64,000 nucleotides of DNA, from NCBI GenBank assembly GCA_964423835.1, contig CAYRGJ010000016.1, forward strand, positions 9,189 through 73,188. The letters run 5' to 3'. The notes beneath the pieces are model-generated. The model ran no database searches. It was given only the letters and a program-made list of their open reading frames with translations, and was not told where the DNA came from. The DNA is from JAFGCL01 sp964423835 (lineage in GTDB: Bacteria; Chloroflexota; Dehalococcoidia; UBA2247; RBG-13-53-26). Shown here one piece after another: positions 1 through 7,791 of this stretch; position 1 is the stretch's first letter, and each line of letters opens with the position of its first letter. The position numbers and the translations under genes are program-made.

Positions 1-264
1 GGAATGGCGGGAGAAACTGCAGTTGATGCTGCTCATGCAGGTGTCGGCCAGATCGGTGCCCGTGCTGCCAGTGCCCCTCATGCGGAAGGGGACATAGCCG
101 GCGGCGGTGATGATCTCTTCGGGGATGTAGGAGCAATAGCAGCCGATGATCCTGCCCCCATTCTCCTTCCATTTCCTGATGGAGGGGTTAACCAGGGTAC
201 TGGTGGCTTCCTGGAATTGCTCCAACGCCTTGGTCTTCAACCTGGGTTTCTCCTTGGTGTGCAA
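1..264 (-). CDS. 2-hydroxyacyl-CoA dehydratase / benzoyl-CoA reductase subunit (HgdB/BcrC-type), 5' part only
   Basis: The first 88 residues of a minus-strand gene that runs off the left edge. The translated segment GCYCSYIPEEIITAAGY followed by a Pro-Phe-Arg stretch (residues 41-61) is the typical N-terminal signature of the HgdB/BcrC/BadD family, which binds a [4Fe-4S] cluster and performs low-potential radical reductions or dehydrations of acyl-CoA thioesters in the cytoplasm. The chosen start is TTG at 264, about 4 nt after a strong AAGGGGGG ribosome site; no ATG lies in frame nearby. The dedicated ATPase activator and partner subunit are not visible here. Family assignment is firm; the substrate (aromatic acyl-CoA or 2-hydroxyacyl-CoA) cannot be decided from this fragment. 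Confidence 0.75.
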   Translation of the reverse strand, partial: MHTKEKPRLKTKALEQFQEATSTLVNPSIRKWKENGGRIIGCYCSYIPEEIITAAGYVPFRMRGTGSTGTDLADTCMSSINCSFSRHS

Positions 265-348
265 GATGCCCCCCTTTTTTAGGGATGATGCGTTGGCGGC
301 ACCCCCCCAATGAATAGACTCCCGACCGCCGGCGGCGATCTCAGCGCT

Positions 349-378
349 AGTCTAGCAAGATAATCTTCCGAAAGTCAA
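349..378 (-). promoter_or_regulatory. Candidate promoter of the HgdB-like gene
   Basis: On the minus strand, TTGACT (378-373) and TAGACT (354-349) are separated by 18 bp. The -35 matches the sigma-70 consensus at 5 of 6 positions and the -10 at 4 of 6. Predicted start of transcription is near 342, giving a leader of about 78 nt before the TTG start at 264. Confidence 0.45.
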
Positions 379-394
379 ACATTTCGCGTTCTAG

Positions 395-427
395 GTAGGA
401 GTCCTGCCGGGCCGGCTGGACTCCTAC
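395..427. repeat. Perfect 10-bp inverted repeat, possible operator
   Basis: GTAGGAGTCC (395-404) and GGACTCCTAC (418-427) are perfect inverted repeats with a 13-bp GC-rich spacer. The centres are 23 bp apart, about two helical turns, and the site lies 17-49 bp upstream of the candidate minus-strand -35 box. This fits an activator or repressor site, but a transcribed hairpin is also possible. No T-tract follows, so a terminator is less likely. Confidence 0.4.
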
Positions 428-634
428 TGGTGATGGCGGAGGACTGCGGCCGGGCCAGGCTATACCCTGCAATCTGCCTTTTGGCATAGTGACTTTTTTG
501 TTAGCTTCCGGTGTGCAGGTGAGACACCTCGGTGAATCGGGCCAACGGCCATTGAGACGCGGCGGTGAGTCCGGGGCCTTAGACTGCTCCTGTAACACCT
601 CCGGGTAGATGGGGGGAAGTTCGAAAGGAGAATC

Positions 635-988
635 ATGGCAGAAGGGTCACTCTTAGACAAGCTCGATGCGGCTCTGAACCACCTTCATGCGGTGGAGCAC
701 GAGAGGAACGAGGCGTTCGCCCGCGCCGCGACGCTGGAGCAGGAGATAAAGGAGCTGCGAGGGTTGATATCCATGGCGGAGTCGAAGGCCGAGGAGATCC
801 TGAGAGGTACGCCGTTGAGCGCCGCCCCGAAGCCGGCCGAGGTCTCCTTCCCGCAGCCCGTCAGCTCCCCACCTGCGCCCGAGGTGAAGGCCCCTGTCCC
901 GGCGGCGGCCGCGTTCCAGGACTTCACCGAGAAGGCCCCGCTGCAGAATCCGGCTGACACCAGGCGTCGCTATACCCAGGTCTTCTAG
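635..988 (+). CDS. Small coiled-coil protein of unknown function
   Basis: 117 residues starting at ATG behind a good GAAAGGAG ribosome site. Residues 1-58 are rich in Leu, Glu, Lys and Ala with heptad-like spacing, as expected for a coiled coil. Residues 60-95 form a Pro/Ala/Val-rich linker, and the tail is charged and ends in aromatic residues. No signal peptide or membrane segment is visible. It stands alone on the plus strand between minus-strand genes. No family is recognised; the ribosome site and amino-acid pattern support a real gene, probably a cytoplasmic scaffold or division-associated type protein, but that role is only a guess. Confidence 0.65.
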   Translation: MAEGSLLDKLDAALNHLHAVEHERNEAFARAATLEQEIKELRGLISMAESKAEEILRGTPLSAAPKPAEVSFPQPVSSPPAPEVKAPVPAAAAFQDFTEKAPLQNPADTRRRYTQVF

Positions 989-1190
989 ACTGCGGCCATT
1001 CTTGGCACCGCGGCCATACTGTTGCCGCGGCGCGGGAGCAGGCATCGGTTAACGTCATCGGGGCCGTCAGATAGAGGCTTGCTGGGCGGTCTTGGGGAGA
1101 ACGGCTCTGAGGCAGTGAGGGACATGGAGTAGTCCGGCGGCCCGATGACCAATCTCCAGCCCCAGGAGTCTCAGGGAAAGGCCTGATCCA

Positions 1191-1229
1191 GTGGCTCTTC
1201 AGTCCGTAAGGGGGGGACTGAAGAGCCAC
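1191..1229. terminator. Strong hairpin between convergent genes
   Basis: Perfect 15-bp stem, 1191-1205 with 1215-1229, and a 9-nt loop. It lies 3 nt beyond the stop of the old-yellow-enzyme gene (minus) and about 200 nt beyond the stop of the plus-strand coiled-coil gene. There is no clean T-tract on either side (plus side continues ACTTTATATC), so termination may be bidirectional and imperfect. Confidence 0.55.
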
Positions 1230-1232
1230 ACT

Positions 1233-3242
1233 TTATATCTTCCGCGCCAGCAGGGCGGCTTCTTCTATGGCCTCGCAGGCGGTCCGCGCTTTGACGCAGT
1301 CGCCGATGCGGTATACCTGCACGTCCGGCAGGGCGGCCTGCAGGTCATCGTACAGCCCGGCCTCTGGCACTGAGCCCGCGGCTATGACCACGGTATCGGC
1401 CTCCTCCAGCTCCTCGCGGCCGTCGCGCTCGTAGATCACGCCGGCCTCTGTGATGCGGCGGGCGGTGGCTTTGGTGACCACCTTGACCTCGTGCAGCCGC
1501 AGCGCGAAGCGGACCGACGACCGGGTGGTCGGCCCCATGTCCTGACCGATCCGGTCCAGCATCTCCAGGACGGTGACCTTCGGCCCCTGCCGCGTCATGT
1601 TGACGGCGGTCTCGGCATCCAGCGCCCCGCCGGAGGCCAGGAAGACGGCGGACTCCACCGATATCGGCCCCTGCCGGGCGATGAACAGGGCCGTCTCCAG
1701 CCCCACCGCGCCGCCGCCGATGACCGCCACTTTGCGGCCCAGGGCCGCCCGGTTCTCCAGTACCTCCCAGGCCCAGACCACGTTGTCGCCGTCGATCCCC
1801 GCGATCGGCGGCCGCAGCGGCCTGGCGCCAGTGGCCACCACCACTGCGTCCGGCTTGAGGGCCTTGATTTCCGCCGCGGTGACCTCCCGGCCCAGCTCCA
1901 CCCTGACCCCCGCCCGGTACAGAGCGCCGGAGAGCCAGGTGACGGCCGTGGCCAGCTCCGACCTCCCGGGAGGGACGGCCGCCAGCCGCAGCTGGCCGCC
2001 CAGCTGCGGCGACTTCTCGTAGAGGGTCACCTGATGCCCCCGCCGGGCCAGGGTTTGGGCCGCTTCCATGCCGGCCGGGCCACCGCCCACGACCGCCACC
2101 TTCTTCGGCCTGGCGGCCGGGACCAGGGCGTACTGTTTCTCCCGGCCGGCGGCCGGGTTGAAGGTGCAGGTGATCTCCGACATGGAGAAGACGGAGTCCA
2201 GACAGCGCTGGTCGCAGGCGGTGCACTGGCGGATCTCGTCGAAGCGTCCTTCTGCGGCCTTCCGGGGCCACTCTGGGTCGGTCAGGAAGGGCCGGCCCAT
2301 GCCGACCATGTCCGCCTGGCCGTTCATCAGGATCTGCTCCGCCAGGAAGGGCGTGTTGATGCGGTGGCAGGCGACCACCGGCACCTTGACCGTCCCTTTT
2401 ACGCCTTCGGCGAGGTAAACGTAGGCGCCGCGGGGAACGTCCATGGAAGCCAGCGGCAGGAAGGCCTGGTGCCAGCCGGCGGTGACATTGAACATGTCGG
2501 CGCCGGCCTTCTCCAGAGCCCGGACGATCAACTTTACTCCGTCCTGCCGGACCCCGCCCTTCATGAAATCGTCGCCCGAGATCCGGTAAGAGATGGGGAA
2601 CCCGGGGCCCACGCGCTGGCGGATCTTCCGCAGTATCTCCGTTGGGAACCTCAGGCGCTTCTCGAAGTCGCCGCCATACTCATCCGTCCGCTGGTTGGTC
2701 AGCGGGGATAGGAACTGGTTCAGCAGGTAGCCGCTGTTTCCGCACAGCTCCACGCCGTCGAAGCCCCCCTCCTTGGCCCGCCAGGCGGCTTCGGCGAAGT
2801 GGTCCCCCAGGAGCGCCACCTCGGCGGTGGTCATCTCGCGGGGCACGATTCCAATCAGAGTGTTGCGGATCGCGGACGGCGCCAGTGGCGGGCCACCATC
2901 TCTGGTGGAGAAGGACGACGATCCCATATTGATGATCTGGGCGAAGGTCCGGGCGCCTTGCTCGTGGATGGCGCCGGTCATCCTTCTGAGACCGGGCAGG
3001 TACTTGTCATCCTGCAGGGCCGGGATATGCGGCAGGTACACGGAGAAATCGTTGTAGCCGCAGACGATGTTGATCAGCCCCGCTCCGCCCCTGGCCCTCT
3101 CGATGTAGAAGTCCACCAAGACATCGGTGACGAAGCCGTCATCGGTGGCCCGTCCCAGGCCCATCGGCGACATGACGATCCGGTTCCTGATCTCCACGTC
3201 AGCCACTCTAATGGGCTCGAAGAGCTTGCGGAGTGTCCTCAT
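1233..3242 (-). CDS. NADH:flavin oxidoreductase, 2,4-dienoyl-CoA / enoate reductase family
   Basis: 669 residues, the usual size of FadH/BaiCD/2-enoate reductase proteins. An N-terminal old-yellow-enzyme TIM barrel (about 1-330, FMN) is followed by a [4Fe-4S] site (Cys340, 343, 347, 359) and a C-terminal FAD/NAD(P) domain with two GxGxxG-type motifs (VAVVGGGPAG about 382, VAVIGGGAVG about 490). These cytoplasmic enzymes reduce C=C bonds of enoyl-CoA or enoates. Start is ATG 3242 behind AGGAGAAAGGA; a much longer open frame upstream is codon shadow. It is the last gene of the 7524-to-1233 minus-strand run, so the substrate is likely the intermediate handled by those neighbours. Alternative: 3-oxo-steroid or terpenoid ene-reductase. 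Confidence 0.9.
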   Translation of the reverse strand: MRTLRKLFEPIRVADVEIRNRIVMSPMGLGRATDDGFVTDVLVDFYIERARGGAGLINIVCGYNDFSVYLPHIPALQDDKYLPGLRRMTGAIHEQGARTFAQIINMGSSSFSTRDGGPPLAPSAIRNTLIGIVPREMTTAEVALLGDHFAEAAWRAKEGGFDGVELCGNSGYLLNQFLSPLTNQRTDEYGGDFEKRLRFPTEILRKIRQRVGPGFPISYRISGDDFMKGGVRQDGVKLIVRALEKAGADMFNVTAGWHQAFLPLASMDVPRGAYVYLAEGVKGTVKVPVVACHRINTPFLAEQILMNGQADMVGMGRPFLTDPEWPRKAAEGRFDEIRQCTACDQRCLDSVFSMSEITCTFNPAAGREKQYALVPAARPKKVAVVGGGPAGMEAAQTLARRGHQVTLYEKSPQLGGQLRLAAVPPGRSELATAVTWLSGALYRAGVRVELGREVTAAEIKALKPDAVVVATGARPLRPPIAGIDGDNVVWAWEVLENRAALGRKVAVIGGGAVGLETALFIARQGPISVESAVFLASGGALDAETAVNMTRQGPKVTVLEMLDRIGQDMGPTTRSSVRFALRLHEVKVVTKATARRITEAGVIYERDGREELEEADTVVIAAGSVPEAGLYDDLQAALPDVQVYRIGDCVKARTACEAIEEAALLARKI

Positions 3243-3405
3243 TGATTCATCCTTTCTCCTGTGGCGGCAGAAAACGTCCCCGGTCAGGATACATCCCCCG
3301 TCATGTTGCGGCAACTCCTTCCACGGAGGCGCCGGGGGCCAATCTGCCCGGGCTGCGGCAAGTGCCCCGGACCGCCGGCGGCCGGCAACCGCCGCGCGCC
3401 GGGGG

Positions 3406-4533
3406 CTACGACCGGGCCTCGACCTCGAGGAACCCCACGAACCCGGATGGCCCGTGGGTGCCGAAGGAGAGCTGCTCCAGGGTACCCAGGCCCACCTGGT
3501 CACCCATGCGGGCGCGGCAGACGTGCTGGATGTGCTGCAGGCGGTAGTCGGCGGGGTCCAGCTCGGCGATCTTCCAGGTCTCCGCGGCCATCTTGAGGTC
3601 GCCTTTCCACATGCCGTGCCCCCACTCCGGATGCAGGTAGCCCACTCCCAGCAGGTAGATGCGATGCAGGGGCTCCAGGGTGATAACATGGCGGGTGCCG
3701 TCCTTCTCCACCATGGTGATCTCGGCCTGGCGGGCCAGCCGTTTCCCCGGCTCCCAGGCGGTCTTCTGTGAGACGGAGGCCATCTCGTTGACCACGATGC
3801 CGGATCCGTCCGGGATACTCTCCGGGGCCTCACAGGCCGGGACGATGTACCCGCTGGCCTGGGTCTGGCGGCCCTCTTCGTCCTCGAAGGCCCCGTAGTG
3901 GGTGCAGAAGCCCTCAAAGTGTACCGGGGCCCAGAGCCAGAACACCTGTGGCACGAAGGAGGCGCCAATCCCGGCATCACGCTCTCCCACGGGGCGGATG
4001 CCCCAGGAGCGGTCCCTGGTCCCGGCCACCTGTTTCGGCTCGATGGCCAGGCGCCGGCCCCCGGCTTCGATCCACCCCTGCCAGCGGCCGAACTGGGCAA
4101 AACGGGAGGTGTCCATGACCACGCGGTCCTGGCGCCGCATGAGGCTGCGCGGCTCCTCGATGGGCGCGGTGCGGGCGGTGAAGGTCAGGTCGCCGGAGAT
4201 GCCGGTTTCGTTGGGTGTCAGGACCACCCGCACCTTCTTCATGGGCTGCACTACCTCCACCCTCAGGGGGCCTACTTCCGTCCGGTTCCGCGCCAGGGGA
4301 GCCAGACGCGAAGCGTGGAAGCTGTGCTGCACGCCGGCGACGACCACGCTGAAGGAAGCATCCATGACCCGCCGGTTGGGATACAGCCCCAGGGTGACGA
4401 CGAAGATCAGCCCGTCGTGCTCGGAGATGCCATTGAACCAGTAGCGGTCGTAGAAGTTGAAGTCGGTAGTGCCGGGCTGCGCCACCGGCTCCGGGGTCTG
4501 ATGGATAGGATAGTCGTCGAAATCCGAGATCAT
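3406..4533 (-). CDS. Conserved hypothetical, CrtC/AttH-like beta-rich protein
   Basis: 375 residues without signal peptide or membrane segment. The sequence is rich in short beta-strand patterns and in Trp, Gly and Tyr, with motifs such as DRSWGIRPVG and HPEWGHGMW that resemble the lipocalin-like CrtC/AttH (hydroxyneurosporene-synthase type) family. Members often sit with acyl-CoA dehydrogenase or aminoglycoside-kinase-like genes in lipid or terpenoid catabolic loci, as here: its ATG lies 3 nt after the stop of the APH-SCP2 gene, so the two are co-translated. A hydrophobic-ligand-binding or hydratase role is an inference by analogy. Exact family membership should be regarded as tentative. Confidence 0.6.
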   Translation of the reverse strand: MISDFDDYPIHQTPEPVAQPGTTDFNFYDRYWFNGISEHDGLIFVVTLGLYPNRRVMDASFSVVVAGVQHSFHASRLAPLARNRTEVGPLRVEVVQPMKKVRVVLTPNETGISGDLTFTARTAPIEEPRSLMRRQDRVVMDTSRFAQFGRWQGWIEAGGRRLAIEPKQVAGTRDRSWGIRPVGERDAGIGASFVPQVFWLWAPVHFEGFCTHYGAFEDEEGRQTQASGYIVPACEAPESIPDGSGIVVNEMASVSQKTAWEPGKRLARQAEITMVEKDGTRHVITLEPLHRIYLLGVGYLHPEWGHGMWKGDLKMAAETWKIAELDPADYRLQHIQHVCRARMGDQVGLGTLEQLSFGTHGPSGFVGFLEVEARS

Positions 4534-4536
4534 GGC

Positions 4537-5916
4537 TCATCCTCCCCCTTTGGTGAACCGGGAGATGGTGTCCTCAAGCTGCAGGAACAGGGTCATGTCG
4601 CCCTCTATTTTGAGCTTGCCGTCGGTCCAGGCCTTGAACTTCTCCAGTTCGCCCCTCTGCATTCGGGCCCAGTCCTCCGCCGAGACCACCAGGCCGCATT
4701 CCGGGTTTTCGGCCAGGCCCTCGAACTTGGTGGCCTTCCCCCTGTCACACACCAGGTACCAGTCGCTCCCGCCCGGGCCGGTCATCCGGAACTGGACCGT
4801 GACCTTTATCTGCTCCACGTTGGTGACCTGCCGCTGAGGGGTCGAGGGAGGGGCCAGGTCCAGGAGGGCAGCCAGCCTCTGGTGCCCCACGGTGTTGAAC
4901 TCACTGGCGTCCCCCGGTATGGCCACCCCCATCTTTTTGAAGTTCTTGAATATCTGGGCCATGATGATGCCGAAGAAGAGGGCGGCCACCACCTCCTGAT
5001 AGAGCAGGTGCCTGGTGGCGAAACCGGTTATCTCCTCATAGCGCCGGATGGTCTCCTCCCTGCTGGGGCTCCCTTCCGTGCGGGGGACGCCGTAGCCGTC
5101 GCTGTGCTGCCAGTCGCAGAACAGGAACCAGGCCAGGTCGGCCTCGGGATCGCCCAGGAACGACATCTCCCAGTCCAGGATGGCCACCAGGTCCAGGGTC
5201 TCCTCGTTGTACATGGTGTTGGGCAGGCGCGGGTCGCCCCAGCAGAGCGTCGCCCGCTCCGGCGCATACCGGTGGTCCTTGAGCCACTGCAGCGCGGTCT
5301 CGAATATGGGCTGCGAGTCTCCCTCCTTCATCCATTTCAGGTACATGTCCAGGTACTCGATCTGCCGGTCCACCGGGCCTGTGCCGGGCTTCGGGACGCC
5401 GAGGAAGGAGAGCCCCAGCTTCTTCCAGTCCAGCAGGTGCACCCTGGCCATGTTCTCCAGGGCCTCCCACCACATCCTGGCGCGGTTGGCGGGCGTGGCG
5501 TTGAAGTAGATCCCGGACGTGTGGTAGGGCGGGTACTCGTTCACCACGGTGCCCTGGAGCTTCTCCATGACGTAGAAGGGCGTCCCCAGCACCTCGGGAT
5601 CCTCCTCCAGCCACAGCATCCTGGGCACTGGCACCTTTGCCTTGCCCAGAGCCTTCATCACCCTGAACTGCTTGACCAGGGCCACCTCGGGAAACACCGG
5701 GTAGGCCCGGGGAGGGGTGCGCAGCACCATGCCGCGGCTGACGTGCTTCTGGCCCTCTTTCCACCTGGCGTCGAAGAGCATGGTCTCGTTGGAGAACCCG
5801 GCCCCGGACCGGGCGGTGTTCTCCATCACCAGATCTGCGGCCCTGGGCATCTTCTGCAGCAGCCAGCGCGAAAGCCTGGCCTGTAGCTCGGTGGGACCCA
5901 TCTGTCGAGCCTGCAT
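4537..5916 (-). CDS. APH-type phosphotransferase fused to SCP2 sterol-carrier domain
   Basis: 459 residues. The N-terminal 330 residues form an aminoglycoside-phosphotransferase/choline-kinase fold with the catalytic loop LCWGDPRLPNTMY (Asp228, Asn233) and the metal-binding AILDWE (Asp248). The C-terminal about 100 residues look like an SCP2 sterol-carrier domain (IKVTVQFRM; GKLKIEGDM). APH domains of this type also occur in ACAD10/11, where they phosphorylate 4-hydroxyacyl-CoA, so a kinase acting on a hydroxylated acyl-CoA or lipid-like substrate is plausible. Start is the internal ATG 5916, 7 nt after AGGAAGGAGGA; an upstream ATG at 5955 lacks a ribosome site. Antibiotic resistance is unlikely in this context. 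Confidence 0.75.
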   Translation of the reverse strand: MQARQMGPTELQARLSRWLLQKMPRAADLVMENTARSGAGFSNETMLFDARWKEGQKHVSRGMVLRTPPRAYPVFPEVALVKQFRVMKALGKAKVPVPRMLWLEEDPEVLGTPFYVMEKLQGTVVNEYPPYHTSGIYFNATPANRARMWWEALENMARVHLLDWKKLGLSFLGVPKPGTGPVDRQIEYLDMYLKWMKEGDSQPIFETALQWLKDHRYAPERATLCWGDPRLPNTMYNEETLDLVAILDWEMSFLGDPEADLAWFLFCDWQHSDGYGVPRTEGSPSREETIRRYEEITGFATRHLLYQEVVAALFFGIIMAQIFKNFKKMGVAIPGDASEFNTVGHQRLAALLDLAPPSTPQRQVTNVEQIKVTVQFRMTGPGGSDWYLVCDRGKATKFEGLAENPECGLVVSAEDWARMQRGELEKFKAWTDGKLKIEGDMTLFLQLEDTISRFTKGGG

Positions 5917-6048
5917 TCTCTTCCTCCTTCCTGGTATCGTTGGCGCCGGGAGCATTCGCGGCCAGCCCGCCGGGGGCCACCCGGCGCGGCCCCTCTGAGT
6001 CAGCGCTGGCCCCTGATGGCCCGCCCGTGCCAGCGCCGATGATCCGCG

Positions 6049-7524
6049 CTAACCGAACATGGTCCGCTCCTGGGAGGCCAGAAGCACTACGGGGGCCGTC
6101 CTCAGGCCGGAGCTGACGGCCTGGTGGGTGCCCAGGTAGCCCGCGCCTCCGGCATCGTGCCCCACGTAGAACAGCCCCTGGAGGGGCGACCTGACTGACG
6201 GTTTGCTCTTGCCGCAGTAGCCGACGCTCACCGCCAGCCCCACCGCCTCCCCGCCCAGGCCGGGCAGCACCGAGTCCCGGGTGAGGGCCGATACCTGGGC
6301 CGGGCCGACATAGCCTTCCCTGGCTTCGATGTACCTGGCTTCCCGCGGGAACATTTCGACGAACTGCTGGTCCACCTTCTCCTGCAGCGCCCGGATCTCC
6401 CTGGCCTTCGGGTCCGGACGGCACCAGGTCCCGATCAGCAGCATCTGCTTCCCCGCGGGGGCCATGTCCGGGTCGAAATGGGACGGGTTGACGGCGTATA
6501 TCGACACCACCGGAGGAATCGCCCCGGCGCGCATCTGCTCGTGCCGCTGCACATCGATGTAGCTGTCCGCGGATGTCCCTATGTAGACACCCTGCTCCAT
6601 GACCCGCTCCCGGAAGATGTAGCGCTGGCAGCAGAAGCCCAGGCTGGGGACGATGCCCCTCACGTAGTTGACATAGCCCTGGTCAAAGTGCTTCTCTCCC
6701 ACCAGCTTGAGCACGGTGGGCTGTATGCCGGCATTGCTGACCACGATGGGCGCCTTGAAGAGACCGTCCCTGGTGGCCACCCCGGCCACCCGTCCCTTCT
6801 CGATCGCTATCCTCTCCACCCTGGCCCTGAGCTTGAGCTCCCCGCCGTGCGACTTCAGGGCGGCGGCGATGTCTTTGACCAGCTTGAAGTATCCCCCCCG
6901 GGGATAGGCATTGGTGCTGCTGGCAAATATCTGCATGATCTTGGCCAGCTCCCATATGGCCACCAGCTCATACAGGCCGGTGGCCAGAAGGTTGGACTGG
7001 ACGGCCAGGAAGCTGAACAGCGGGCGGGGGAGTTCGCCATGCTGGGCCACCCACTGGCGGACGCTGACGTCAGAGAGGGCGTCCAGCTGCTCCGGGGTCA
7101 TCAGGGCCATCTCCGCCAGGACCTTCATGGCCGTCTCCGTCTGGGCCGGGGTGAGCTGCCAGGCCTTGAACATGTTGATGGTGGAATCTATGTCCTGTCT
7201 TCGGGGGAGGTTGACCGTGGTCACCCATCTGCCTCTCGGTTGGCGGTACATCAGGGCGTTGGACCCCGGCGAAAGGTCCAGCTTCTGGGCAATCCCCAGC
7301 TGCTCGAAGGCGTCCTTGAATGGCCCGGTTTCCATGGGTATGCCGTAGGTGGGCCACATCTCGCCCGCAAAGCCTCTCACCGAGATCCCCATCTGTTTGC
7401 CGCCCGGGGACTTGTTCTTGTCGATCACCAGGACCTTCCGGCCCCATTTGGCCAGGAGGGCGCCGCACACCAGGCCCCCCAGGCCGGCGCCCACCACTAT
7501 GACGTCATACTCTTTATTGGACAT
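6049..7524 (-). CDS. Phytoene-desaturase-like FAD-dependent oxidoreductase
   Basis: 491 residues. The N-terminus carries an FAD-binding Rossmann motif (VIVVGAGLGGLVCGALLAKWG) followed by an acidic strand end and SPGG, as in the CrtI/amine-oxidase superfamily. The C-terminal GLFYVGHDAGGAGYLGTH matches the second FAD contact of CrtI-like proteins. No signal peptide. Start is ATG 7524 behind AAAGGGGGG; the upstream extension to 7584 is not needed. It heads the minus-strand run ending at 1233 and is separated by 132 nt from the kinase-SCP2 gene. Carotenoid biosynthesis genes are absent, so a desaturase/isomerase acting on a hydrophobic or acyl substrate is more likely than true phytoene desaturation. 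Confidence 0.8.
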   Translation of the reverse strand: MSNKEYDVIVVGAGLGGLVCGALLAKWGRKVLVIDKNKSPGGKQMGISVRGFAGEMWPTYGIPMETGPFKDAFEQLGIAQKLDLSPGSNALMYRQPRGRWVTTVNLPRRQDIDSTINMFKAWQLTPAQTETAMKVLAEMALMTPEQLDALSDVSVRQWVAQHGELPRPLFSFLAVQSNLLATGLYELVAIWELAKIMQIFASSTNAYPRGGYFKLVKDIAAALKSHGGELKLRARVERIAIEKGRVAGVATRDGLFKAPIVVSNAGIQPTVLKLVGEKHFDQGYVNYVRGIVPSLGFCCQRYIFRERVMEQGVYIGTSADSYIDVQRHEQMRAGAIPPVVSIYAVNPSHFDPDMAPAGKQMLLIGTWCRPDPKAREIRALQEKVDQQFVEMFPREARYIEAREGYVGPAQVSALTRDSVLPGLGGEAVGLAVSVGYCGKSKPSVRSPLQGLFYVGHDAGGAGYLGTHQAVSSGLRTAPVVLLASQERTMFG

Positions 7525-7632
7525 ACCAGAACCCCCCTTTCTGTTCGCCCGGCAGGCCGCAGGCGGCCAGGCGAGATGGCCCAAGGACGGTGAAGTGCTG
7601 GACTGGAAGAGTAGTCTGGGCCGGCGCCGGGT

Positions 7633-7780
7633 GTCTGTCAGGGATTGCCTGACAGACGGGCGGCCAACGCCTGACGGCGGGGGTCTGTCAGCGGGCCTGA
7701 CAGATGCTCGGCCAACGCCTGACGGCGGGGGTCTGTCAGGGATTGCCTGACAGACGGGCGGCCAGCGCCTGACGGCGGCC
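7633..7780. repeat. Three tandem hairpin-forming repeats (48-50 bp)
   Basis: Three head-to-tail units (7633-7682, 7683-7730, 7731-7780). Each opens with a hairpin GTCTGTCAGG-N5-CCTGACAGAC (7633-7657; 7731-7755; the middle copy has an 8-bp stem, 7684-7691/7697-7704) and ends with a conserved GGCCAACGCCTGACGGCGG-type half. They lie just after the Ca2+-ATPase stop and before the oxidoreductase gene, both minus strand. Likely a transcript-end structure or a REP/BIME-like palindromic unit. Confidence 0.8.
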
Positions 7781-7791
7781 GGCTCCCGTTA

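Larger units (their letters stand above)
265..634. other. Divergent intergenic region
   Basis: Spacer of about 370 bases between the HgdB-like gene (minus) and the small coiled-coil gene (plus). It holds a candidate minus-strand promoter and a 10-bp inverted repeat, listed separately. A short run of T at 491-496 and small hairpins follow, but no plus-strand promoter stands out. No ORF with codon character was seen. Confidence 0.6.

Noticed and set aside
3243..4100. Long N-terminal extension of the old-yellow-enzyme frame
   Set aside because: Overlaps the CrtC-like gene in another frame; the family start and a strong ribosome site are at 3242.
3898..5886. 662-residue plus-strand open frame opposite the APH-SCP2 gene
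   Set aside because: Antisense shadow; the minus frame has the catalytic motifs of a phosphotransferase and good ribosome sites.
4537..5916. Aminoglycoside resistance gene
   Set aside because: APH fold is present but fused to SCP2 and embedded in acyl/lipid-type genes; resistance function is not supported.
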